Positions 1 to 10,882 of a stretch of 64,000 bases of DNA are shown here, one piece after another. The position numbers and the translations under genes are program-made. The DNA comes from Neurospora crassa OR74A (taxonomy: Eukaryota; Ascomycota; Sordariomycetes; Sordariales; Sordariaceae): positions 5,373,917-5,437,916 of the forward strand of contig NC_026501.1 of NCBI RefSeq assembly GCF_000182925.2, written 5' to 3'. The number at the start of each line of letters is the position of its first letter. Position 1 is the first letter of the stretch. The notes below the pieces were generated by a model, which had not been told where the DNA came from, searched no databases, and saw nothing but the letters and a program-made list of their open reading frames with translations.

Positions 1-1896
1 TCACAGCCAAGCGAAGAGCACAGGGAGAGAGCATATGCATGAGTAGTGTTGTAACGCATGGCTTACCGACCAGAAAAAAGCTGTAGTGTAACTTACCGTA
101 CTTGGGGCCCACCGTCCGCGAACCTCAACCCATAGAGTGTAGGTAGTCCTCCGCACAGGAGTGACTTTATCGGTATACACTACATACATTACCGGCTACG
201 TACCTCAGAGACCTGTGATGTAGGTACTGCCACCACTCCACCACCACCACTGGCGCCGAACACATTTGCACTAAAACATACCAAAATATTGTTCGATCTT
301 TTTCTTCTTCGCACACTTCGCCATCGACCAAAAAGACGTTTCCATGTCTCCCATAAAGCTGTTATTCCAAAACTTAGGTCCACTAAGCTTAAATCCCTCT
401 GACGTAACGTTTCGCACTTGTACACCTCTGCCGACATTGGCCCTGTTAGCGTGGTGATTTGCAAGTGTGTAAGGAACTCTGGTTTTCGTACAAAAGATGG
501 CTGGTTTGACCACGTTTGAACCCCTGAAATACTGTAGGGTGGCGATTTTGCGCTAACAAAGTAGATGCTGGCAGAGTTGTACACAGTACACCTCCACTGT
601 ATTGCAACGAACAGCACTGCAGCTGCTATTTGAAAGAGGCGAACCAAGCACATTACATCATTACCTACGTCCCCCAAAGCGATTGCACCTACAACCAACA
701 AGATAATGTTGGGACATCATCACCTTTACCCATACTTCCGACGCATGACGCGGCAAAAAATCAGAAACACCAAGAAGTCGAACATCCAAAGCGACAAACA
801 AAGAACCTTCTATGGGTCAATGGTCTAATTGAACAACAGAGTTTCATGAACGGCGCAAATACGCTGAGTGCCATGGGCTGGATGCCCGGGGGTTGGGTAC
901 TTAGTAGTCAGTATGTACGAGCTTCCTGTGCCTACGTACTGCTTACTGCGTACGGAAGTCACACCCCTTTCATCTTTGGAGTTGAATTTTTCTTGGGTGG
1001 CCCGATTGGTATCTCACAAGCCTTCTTTTCCAACAGCTTTTTCGTTGTCTACTGTCTTTCGACTCTTTTCGACTTGATCTATGGAGGTTTTCTAGGGCTT
1101 AGCATACCCTGTTGTACTGCCCTGTCTACCTAACCTGACCCTGAGCGGCGGCTGTGATCTGTGATCCACCACCGAGTCTCGTCTGGCCATCCAACCTAAC
1201 TGATCTATTTGACAGTCGCTTATTCGTTGCGTCGCATCTTTCTCGCGTGTTGCTTTTTCAGCATACCATGTTGGTAGTTAGTCACTGCAGATACTTACCT
1301 GCCAACTATTTAGTTTTGCCAACGAACCCTGCAAATCAACAACAGGAAGCCCAGGGAAGTCAGGCTGAGGTAACACTTGTAACTGCATGTAGAGGGACGG
1401 CGTATGCAGGTTTTCCGACAGAAAAGGCAAGACAATACAAGACAGGACAAGACAGCAATATGATGGAGGATGGTCGGATGGTCATCCATGATCCGTCCGT
1501 CTCTACTACCTGCTGTGTTGCAACACAACAACAAGGGGCAGGCCACCAGGGTAGATACCCCTGTCCGATTGGTCACCGGCCCTTCTTACGTTTAAAGGTT
1601 CAACCGCTTTTCGGATGATCACTCTCTCATCCAATATAAAAAACCAAGCCACTCCTTCTAAGCCCTCACATTTCTGTTTACCAAGTTCTAGCCCTTGTAT
1701 AACGTTCTTAAAAGAGAACCTCTTCCCTTGTTCTCAGGGCCTTGTCCTCCATTTCATCAACCTCGTACCTTTGGTTCAAGTCGTTCACGCCCGATATCTG
1801 CGTCACCTCGTATATCATAACGAACTGCCCCCGTTCAGTAGCTGGGATTGATAATCTCAACGAGATTTCACAACACTCCGAATTGATTGTCAAGAA
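1..1896. other. Gene-poor flank, no supported gene
   Basis: Only short, overlapping open frames with no recognisable domain occur here. The last few hundred bases are the promoter and 5' leader of the hexosaminidase gene that starts at 1897. No RNA gene, repeat array or transposon end was seen. Confidence 0.5.
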
Positions 1897-3938
1897 ATGG
1901 TCTTTGTGCCCTCGCTGAGGCTGCTTGCAGTCTCACTCGTTGCCCTCCTCGAGCCAGTATCCGCGATATGGCCGGCACCGCAGAGCTTCACCAAGGGCAA
2001 CTCAAGTCTGTACTTGCATCCGAAGATCAACGTTACCTATAATGGAGAACCTGTAAGGCGCCCGACTTCCTCCTCCTCTTCCTCCTCTTTCTTTCTCTCT
2101 TCATCCAACAACGTGGGCGGATCTGCTGGTCCGGGCTATGAGGGCCTGTTCACTAAAACACCAGCGCAACAACAGCTCGTCTACAAAGAAGACTATTTCG
2201 CCTCAAGCCTGAGCAGCAAAGAGATCGTCCATGCCGGCGTCTCGCGCGCACTGGGCTCCATCTTCTCCAGGAACATCGTCCCCTGGATGCTCCAGCCCCG
2301 CGGAAAGCTGTCTGAATTCGAGCCCGACCTCTACAAGGGTCAGAACTGGATCAAGTCGCTCGAGATCGATCAGACGGCCAAAGATGCCAAAACCGCCTTC
2401 AAACCCGCACTGGCCGGCGAGGTCAGCGAAGCGTACAGCCTCACCCTTAGCGTCGAGGGCGACGTCAAGCTGACGGCTGACTCTTATATCGGCGTGCTGC
2501 ACGGCCTCGAGACGTTCACGCAGCTCTTCTACCAGCACTCGACCGGCACATCGTGGTACACGCCGTACGCGCCCGTTGAGATCAAGGACGAGCCCAAGTA
2601 CCCGCACCGCGGCATCCTGCTCGACGTTGCGCGCACATTCATGCCCGTAAAGAACATCCTCCGGACCATTGATGGTATGGCCACCAGCAAGCTCAACCGG
2701 CTGCACGTGCACGTCACCGATTCGCAATCATGGCCGCTTCAGATCATCTCCATGCCTGAGGTGGCCGAGAAGGGCGCCTACCATTCGAGCCAGACGTACT
2801 CGCCCGCCGACATCGACCTCATTCAGAAGTACGGTGCCCTCCGGGGCGTGCAGGTGTACTTTGAGATCGACATGCCGGGCCACATCGGGTCCTTGTCGCT
2901 CTCGCACCCGGACCTTATTGTCGCATATGACCAGTGGCCGTATCAGTGGTACTGCGTCGAGCCTCCTTGCGGCGCCTTCAAGCTCAACGACACCAAGGTC
3001 GACGACTTTCTCGGAAAGCTGTGGGACGATCTGCTGCCCCGCGTTGCGCCGTACTCGGCCTACTTCCACACTGGCGGGGACGAGCTGAACAGGAACGACT
3101 CAATGTTGGACGATGGCATCAAGTCGAATGATACTGAGGTGCTGCGCCCGCTGCTCCAGAGGTTCGTCGATAAGCAGCACGAGCGCATCAGGAAGGAGGG
3201 CCTGACGCCCCTCACTTGGGAGGAGATTCCGATCGAGTGGAATGTCAATCTTGGCAAGGATGTCGTGGTGCAGACGTGGCTTGGTCAGTCTTCGGTCAAG
3301 AACTTGACCAGCAGAGGCCACAAGGTGATTGATAGCAATTACAACTTTTGGGTAAGTTGACCCTCATCTCGATGTTTGTTTGGAGCCTGAAAGACAAGAA
3401 TTAAAACGCAAGGGACGCGGGGGGGGGGGGGGGGGGCCACAGCAATGAAATCTGAACCGCAAGTGGAAAAGCAAAGAAAAGAAGCTGACAAGTAACCAAA
3501 ATTTAGTACCTCGACTGCGGCCGCGGCCAATGGCTCAACTTTGACAACGCCGACTACGCCGCCTTTTCGCCCTTCCTCGACTGGTGCAGCCCCTACAAGA
3601 GCTGGCGCCACGTCTATTCGTACGACCCAGCCGCCAACCTGACCGAGGAAGAGGCCAAGCTCATCCTCGGCGGCGAGGTGGCCGTATGGGCCGAGTCCAT
3701 TGACCCCATTGCCCTCGACACCATCATCTGGCCGCGGGCCAGTGCTGCTGGCGAGGTTCTCTGGTCCGGACGCATCGACCCGGCCACTGGCCAGAACCGG
3801 ACGCAGCTCGATGCGGCGCCGAGGCTGTCGGAGCTCAGGGAGCGCTTGGTCGCCAGGGGCGTGCAGTCGTCGTCCGTGTACATGACGTGGTGTACGCAGG
3901 ATCCGACGGGCAAGTCGTGCGAGTATCCGCGGGTTTGA
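1897..3938 (+). CDS. Secreted beta-N-acetylhexosaminidase, GH20
   Basis: Hydrolyses terminal beta-linked N-acetylglucosamine from chitin oligomers and glycans, in the cell wall or outside the cell. Two exons, 1897..3351 and 3507..3938, joined in phase 0 by a GTAAGT...TTTAG intron, give 628 residues, close to the usual fungal length. Residues 1-23 are a signal peptide ending VSA. A GH20 N-terminal (zincin-like) domain follows, interrupted at about residues 52-70 by a serine-rich stretch. The TIM barrel shows HRGILLDVART and YFEIDMPGH. The catalytic pair is D395-E396 in HTGGDELN. Several N-x-S/T sites fit a glycoprotein. Exon 2 carries the family's terminal Trp-rich barrel part (LGGEVAVWAE). 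The next gene on the same strand is 3 kb away, so it is transcribed alone. The intron holds an 18-base G run. The family is clear; enzyme specificity within GH20 is not tested. Confidence 0.95.
3419..3436 (+). repeat. Poly-G homopolymer in hexosaminidase intron
   Basis: Eighteen consecutive G residues lie inside the single intron of the GH20 gene. This is a G-quadruplex-prone and sequencing-error-prone tract. Confidence 0.95.
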
Positions 3939-6932
3939 GAACGGAACGGAGGGTCGCGTGGTGACTCGACCGTGCCGTTGCTGGATACGGATGATACAAT
4001 CGAATTGGGTTGCGGCGTTCTTTGGTTTAATGACGCAGTAAGGGACTAGGAGGGCCTTGCGCTGCTTGTGTTTTGTTCTTGCGGCTGTGAACATAGCTTA
4101 GTCGTAATCAACATCGGAACGTTTCGAAAATTGCTCTACATATCATGGCTTTTCTGTGACACTTGTCCAGCAGGTTTTACTACAGCCCGACCACTGCGTA
4201 AGTATTCCTAGCAGAGAGATAAGGGTCGAATACCTTGCTGTGTCTGAGGTGTTTCAAAATGCCATCCAGGGCAGTCTTGTTCTCGCTGGTCGTATTTGTC
4301 TTTGGCTCACGGCCGATGACAGAAAACCGAGATCTTCTTGCTGATCGACCATGCCCAGGATGCTCCCAGCTTTATCTGTCACTAGCGAGTGCTGTTCACC
4401 AGGGTCGGGATGATCCCGAAGCGGCTAACCTATGTGACCAAAACGAGAAAGCTATGGTTGACGAAAGAGCCGGGGATCGCAGTGTCAACTTCCAAAGAAG
4501 CGATCATCTGAAGTTCTGGATCTGGAGGTTTGCGGGATGTAACAGCTAAGCAATCATCCATCTGTGACAATGGTTTCTGGTTTTTTGTCCGCCTACCCAT
4601 CGTGTGATGTGTCGATAATGGCGAATGGTGGTGTCATGGGGGTGAAAGATAAAAGACCTAAGCCAGACAGATGACCTGGAGGCACGAGTAGGGCAATCAC
4701 TGCAGTGAGCCATCTCGGCCGTGGCGGTTCGTTGAAGGAGCACCGAATATCGAAGGAGACCTCGATATGATGGCTGGAACTTCGCCGAGCTATTTCTTTG
4801 CACTCTCCATACGAAGACTCTTTTGTTGTGCTATCCAGTTAGCTGTTCTTGTGCCAAAGAGTGCAGGTTCGATGGAGAAGCAAACAAACCATAATCGCCA
4901 AGTGTGTGAAGCAGAAGGAAGTATCGAGTGACCTGGTGTGTCTCAGAAGTGAGGTGTAGCGGGTTCGGCCGCCCGCCAATCCGCTTTCGTTGTGGAGTGG
5001 AGCAGCAAATCACGTTCTGGGCGGTGCCTCGTGGGGCTTCTTTCCTCGTGGAGAAGTGAGGACGGTACCTAAAATGTACCTTATTTACTTTGCACATAGG
5101 TTTCTATCATGTAGTGCACTTCAAGCTTACCCGTACACTGGACCTCCCATTCATTTTTTCGTTTGAGAAACATTCGCGGAATCATGGGACGCCATCAATC
5201 TCGTAGAAGAAAGACAAAAGTGCCGCAAACACGCACTCCCTTGGGGTTCGGGTGGTACGATGTCGTGCAGACCGGTATCTATAGTAGCACTAGAGATGTA
5301 CTGCCAGATGGGCAGTACACTCAAGAGGCCATTGTAGGGTTTCTCCAGGGCGTGTCCAATGACCTGGAAGCTTGGGCTCGGGAATGCCGTATTGGCCATT
5401 GATTGGTACATTTCTTGTCGACAAAAAGCATCCAAAAAGTATTGACAACTATTCTGAGATTCACATCTATGTAGACCATACGTAGGTAAGGATTCTGGAA
5501 ATCGAACCTGGAATAACTGGGGACTATACTAGGAATTAGCCCGTTTTACCCCGAAGTACCCAATACGGACGACATTTCTGGAAACCATTTCTAAAAGCCA
5601 TTTCCAGGCCATCGGACACGCCGTTGGGTGAAAAAAAAATCAAAGTTCTTACCTCTAAGGGTTGAACGATGCTGATGCAGAGGCCGCTGCCGTGATGGGG
5701 CTCGCACCTTCATGCTCCTTGGCGGTGGAACCTTCGACACGTTAGTCGGCACTGTGCAATGGTCCGACGGGTAGATAGACACGCCGAACGTATAACCGCA
5801 AATCGGTGTTTGATGCCGGGCATGGTGTTGGACGTCAAGATGGATGACTGTGATGGGAGAGAGACCCGCGGAATCCGCTCGGCACAGCGGCTATCATTCG
5901 GCGCCGGATCTACAAACTTTCCATTGTGTCCGAACGACAGAAAACAGCACTAAGGAGAAAGAGTCTGTCGTCCGCGATGCTACACAGTTATGTAAGTTGT
6001 ACCTTCCTACCCTGTGCGGCAGTCGCACATTTCGCGTGTTGTACGTGAAATACCAAGTGCGGCTCAACCATTGCGCCGTTTCCTATTAGTTCGTCCGGCC
6101 TGATCACTTCCCCTCTTTCAGATCTTTCTCGGCGACAAGAAAGCCTCCCCGCTGCCTGCCGTCCCCAGTCAAAGTTTAGAAAACTGAAGGCGCAATTGGA
6201 CGGATCGATGTCCATCACTGCGTGGGACCGTGCGGGCTGGCCAACTGATCAACCTTCCCGTCATTCTTTCTTGTTCGACAGCTCCTGTTAATGACTTGCC
6301 AGCATGGCTATGAGGAGATTCTACCAGGGTGACGGAGGCGGACTTAGGGATCATTCCGTCCAGTACGCTTTCGTCCACAATACGCAGAAATTTGTCTCAG
6401 ACTCAACGGGAACATCACGTTGGCGGGTTTGGATAATATCCGAACCTGGGGTACTACTCGTCGGCCCGCCACTAGTCAGACGGCCAGTTTTGCTTTGTAG
6501 ACCTGACGAGTAGACAGGTCCTGTGTTTCAAAGACTTGCATCCTCTCGTGTCTCGTATTCACTATTGTTGTCCCGTTCAACCCCCGCCTGCTACCTTTGT
6601 ACCTGGACCTACGTATAGTGTCCGGCTAGGGTGGTGGGCTTCCGCATGGCTGCGGAGAATTTATCCCCACCTACGACAGAGATCACTACATTCCGATGCC
6701 CCTCCTCTTTTATTCGTACTCTTCTCTTTCTATATTATCTGTCCTACTCCCCAGATAACATGGGGGAAACACATGATCTTGTCCATTTTTACTCATCCTT
6801 TGGCAATATACTCTCCACCTTCCTATCATACCTTTGACTTCACCTCACTGAAGCTGTGAGCCAAGTCTTCCCAGAACTTCCAAGGCCGAGGGAGGCTTTG
6901 GAGCTTGCTCTCATACCCTTATCACCGTCACA
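3939..6932. other. Intergenic, no supported gene
   Basis: Three kilobases between two co-directional genes. The longest ATG frames (for example 4235..4549 and 5163..5402 on +) show no domain, no plausible splice continuation and no codon bias. The final 350 bases are pyrimidine-rich and look like the P450 promoter and 5' leader, ending in CACAATGGG at the P450 start. Confidence 0.5.
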
Positions 6933-8720
6933 ATGGGCCTCGTCGAAGATGTTGCTGGGAACCTCTCCTTGAAGAATACCCCGATTATATTTGGAGGGGT
7001 GCTCCTCGGCTTGATAGTCTTCAGATACTTGCAGGTAGTATGGCAGAATCTCAGAATCGCCAGAATGGGTTTGCGGCCTCCCAAGATCCGCGACAGTGGA
7101 CTTTTTGGTGAGCTACCCCTCTGGCATCCTCCAACAAAGATCAGACCATACTAACCATTCTAAAGGCATCAAGTTCATCAAGACCAATGTTAAGATGGCA
7201 GCTGAGCACAAAAACCTCCAGTTTTGGCAACAGATGTTCAGAAGCATTGGTGGGTACACTGGCGAGGTTAGGCTTGTTGGTCATCGAATCATCTTTACCT
7301 CGGAGCCGGAAAACATGAAGGCCATTCTAGCCACCCAGTTTGAAGACTACGGCAAGGGCGAAGGTTTCCATCAGGAGTGGAAGGATTTCTTGGGTGACAG
7401 CATCTTCACGACCGATGGCGATCTTTGGCATGCCAGCCGTCAACTAATCCGCCCCCAATTCATCAAGAACCGTGTTAGTGACTTGCAATGTTTTGAGAAT
7501 CATATGCAAATGCTTTTCCGCACAATCGCCAATGGAGGAGCCCTAAATGGTGAGGATCAGATGGTCGATATGGAAGCTGGTAATGGAAAGCCGGTCGATA
7601 TCAGCGATCTCTTCTTTCGTTACACGTTGGATGCCGCCACCGATTTCCTCCTTGGCAAAGATATCAAGTCGTTGAGGTTTGTCCTACCCAATGCCTCTTT
7701 CCCTATATGTTAGAATGCTGACAGAAAACAGCACCCCTGTACAACCTTTTGCCGACGCGTTCCAGGAGGTACAACGAGTACAGATCGTCATCGCCAGAGC
7801 CGGACCTCTCAACCGTTTTGTGCCGAAAAAGACCTTTTGGGAAGGATTGAAAGTCATCGACGAGACTATCAACTTCTACATTGATCGCGCCCTTCGACTT
7901 GATGAGGAGGAGCTCGCGAGCAAGTCCAAGGGAGACGAGGGCTACACTTTTCTCCATGCCCTTGCTGGTTTCACCAAAAACCGCCAAGTGTTGCACGACC
8001 AGCTGATGGCCGTTCTCCTTGCCGGACGTGATACAACAGCTTGCACCCTCTCATGGGCAATTTACGAGCTCGCCCGCCATCCCGAAGCTGTGGCGAAGCT
8101 ACGCGCCGAGATCCTCTCCGTTGTCGGACCTGACCGCGCTCCCACATATGACGATCTCAAGAGCATGAAGTACCTTCAGAATGTCATGAACGAGACTCTG
8201 CGGCTGTACCCCGTAGTTCCTTTCAAGCAAGTTCCCGAAACCTCTTTCTCAACAAGATCATTGTTTCCTAACTTTTTTCATTGTGTACAGTGTACGGATG
8301 GCCCTCAAGGACACTACTCTCCCCCGTGGCGGTGGTCCTGATGGCTCTCAGCCAATCGTTATTCTCAAGGATACACCCGTCGGTTATAGCCCTCTTGCCA
8401 TGCAGCGCCGACCCGATCTGTACCCTCCCGTCAGCGAGAAATTCCCAGATGTTGAGATGTTCTCTCCAGACCGCTGGTTCCACTGGCAGCCTAAGCCGTG
8501 GCAGTATATCCCGTTCAACGGAGGCCCGCGTATCTGCATCGGCCAGCAATTCGCCCTTACCGAGATGGGATATGTGCTGACGCGACTGTTCCAGCGATAC
8601 GACCGGGTGGTGAGCTACATGGATGAAATTGATGGAGGCAAGCCGAGGATGAAGACTGATATTGTCTTGATGCCTGGCGATGGAGTCAAGGTCGCGTTCT
8701 TTGAGGCGAAGCGGGAATGA
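6933..8720 (+). CDS. Cytochrome P450, CYP52-like
   Basis: Membrane-anchored haem monooxygenase of the fungal CYP52-like clan, whose members hydroxylate the omega end of alkanes and fatty acids in the endoplasmic reticulum. Four exons, 6933..7107, 7166..7676, 7732..8226 and 8291..8720, encode 536 residues. An N-terminal hydrophobic anchor (about residues 16-40) precedes the P450 fold. The I helix has AGRDTTA, the K helix has ETLR, and the haem loop FNGGPRICIG places the thiolate ligand at C476. The third intron (8227..8290) starts GCAAGT, not GT. That donor is required to give PFNVRMALKDTTLP, which matches the family. CTAAC branch sites are visible in introns 1 and 3. The substrate is inferred from family membership only; CYP52-like enzymes of filamentous fungi are often fatty-acid hydroxylases. 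It converges on the aminotransferase gene 252 bases away. Confidence 0.95.
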
Positions 8721-8972
8721 CTTGTTTGAACCAGTAGCATTGTATATACCTAACCTACCTACGACGTAAGACTTTGGCATCCCCGGTTTAGGCGGTTCAT
8801 GTCTCTGCTCATAATACCACTGGTACTTCTCATTGAGTGCAACGTTTCGCTATTCCATCTATGTTGGCTACCAGTTCCTGTAAACTTGCTGTATATCAAT
8901 GCCGTACCCATATCCAAAAGGAACGCTCTGCACCCAAAATCATGTTCCATCAATAGCCAACAATGACATTGA

Positions 8973-10882
8973 TCACAACTTGAAGCTCTCTCTGATGGCC
9001 TCTCCAAACCTTCTAATTGCCTCTGTCATGTTCTCGGCCGTTGCTGCCGCAAACGTCGCGCGGAAGAAAAGCTCGTTCGGCTCTGTATCTTGTTCAGCGC
9101 GGAACCAAGATCCTCGAGCGACCAAAACGCCCCTGGCGATGCAAGAGTTGAAGATCTCCTCTTCAACTTCCAAAATGCCTTTTCCAGCCTGAATACCGGG
9201 GTGCTGGGAGTGGTCGATCTTGAGCCAGTACTACAGAACGTCATGTCAGTATCATCCATGCTGATATCCAAGTTTACCACCATAGGTAGGGGTCGAAAAC
9301 CAAGCCAGAAAACTTACAAACATGCCAGCAACAGGCACAGTCCAGCTCACCACCTCCTTGGGCAAGAACTTCTCAGCCGCCGTCACCATGGTATCCCTCC
9401 GCTTGGTATACTCCTGCCTCAGATTCATCAACCACTTGAAGTACCCCTCATGTCCCCATTGCTCGTCCAGCAGCTTGTACAGGATCACCTGCGAGATGCC
9501 GTTGGCGCCTTGGTTGCACACCTCGGCGTGCCGGAGGTACTGCTCGATGATATTCTCCGAGGCCGTCACCCATCCGACACGCGATCCCGGAACGACCACC
9601 TTGGAGAAGGAATCCATGCGCAGGACGCGGCCGTCGACATCCAGGGACAAGAGGGAGGGGATGAGTGAGGACATGAAGGATTCCACTGTCTCCTCCTCCG
9701 ATTCCGTCTCCTTGGACTCCTCCAACGGCATCTGAAGATAATAATACGGCTCGTCCTCAATCACAAACAAATCGTGCTTCCTCGCCACCTCATACACCTG
9801 CTTCCTCCTCTCCAACCCCTGCGTGGTGCCCGTGGGATTCTGTCCGCTCGGCACCGTGTACAGCACATGCGGCTTCCTCCTGCCCTCTCTCTCTTCCGGA
9901 TTCCAGTTCGACAAAAGCTCATCCATCGCTTCCGGCAATAACCCCTGCCCATCCATCTTGACACCCACCACCTTTAGGTCCAACGGCCCCGCCGTCTCCA
10001 GAGCCGTGGAGAACGAATACTCCTCCGTCAAAAGACTGTCACGCCTCCCCGGCCCGTCACAGAGCATGCGAAGAGTCTGCTCCAGAGCACCCGTGCTGCC
10101 TATCGTCAGGCAGGACCGCCAGTCACTGTAAGGCGGGTTGTGGACCAATTCAGTGTGCTCAGTGACGAACCTCAACAGCTGGGCGGAGCCGGAGGCTTGT
10201 GCGTAGTTGAGCGCAACGGCCAGGTCGTAGGTGCCCTGGATGGAAGGGTCGGTGGCGTCGTACTTGCCGATGCGGACTTCGGCCCCGGACTGGGACGTGG
10301 CGGCTTCGGAGAAGTCAGGCGGTGTGGGTACCTTGAGGGTGATGGATTCGATGGGGAAGTACTCGGCGCAGGGAAGGCCGCCGCCGAGGGAGATGATGTT
10401 GGGGTTTTTGAGGTGGCGGGCGGCTTGTTTAAGGGCACAGGGGTGGCGGGAAAGGGATTCGGCGGAGAGGTGATCTAAGGGCTTGTGTAAGAATTTTAAA
10501 GTGACTTGACCAGATGTACTGGGCTTAAGAGGGGGGAAACTTACGGTTCATAGACTTGGATTTGGGTTTTCCTACTTGCTACGGTGGATGAGAATAAGAT
10601 GAGATAGGAGCAGGGTTGGGGGTAGGGTCCATTAACTCAAAGACATACCGGACCCTTAAACATGTCGCTATCCGCGTACGAAGCGGTCGGTGCAATGAGT
10701 CTGCCAGCTTTGGCACGCCTCTCGAGGATGTCGCTGATGGTGACTGCATTCTCCCGGCCGGGGCCTGATGCAGGTGGGATCTCAGAAGGGTCGGCGTCCG
10801 TTAGCTTGGCTGCGGGACCAAGCGTTTCCAAGGCACTGACGTTGGAGACGGCGCCGGAGCCGTTGATGAGTGCTTCCCCCAT
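8973..10882 (-). CDS. Class I/II aminotransferase, Aro8/2-aminoadipate type
   Basis: PLP-dependent fold-type I transaminase of the group containing yeast Aro8 and 2-aminoadipate or kynurenine aminotransferases. It transfers amino groups between aromatic or aminoadipate substrates and 2-oxo acids. Read on the minus strand, the exons are 10882..10649, 10578..10545, 10474..9318 and 9230..8973, all joined in frame, giving 560 residues. Exon 2 is a 34-base micro-exon encoding QVGKPKSKSMN plus one base. Visible signatures are SLGGGLP, VPSGQNPTGT, the DEPYYYLQ segment, and DSFSKVVVPGSRVGW with the Schiff-base lysine at K381. No signal peptide is seen, so a cytosolic enzyme is likely. A short acidic Glu/Ser insert (about residues 345-360) precedes the lysine loop. 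The subfamily cannot be fixed from motifs alone. Confidence 0.93.

Noticed and set aside
630-1133. 167-codon plus-strand frame
   Set aside because: No domain, no signal of codon bias, overlapped by other frames; composition is that of spacer DNA.
5480-5560. tRNA-like pieces on the minus strand (TAGTATAGT and GGTTCGATTTC)
   Set aside because: The A-box-like and B-box-like parts are too close together (about 23 bases) and no acceptor stem pairs.
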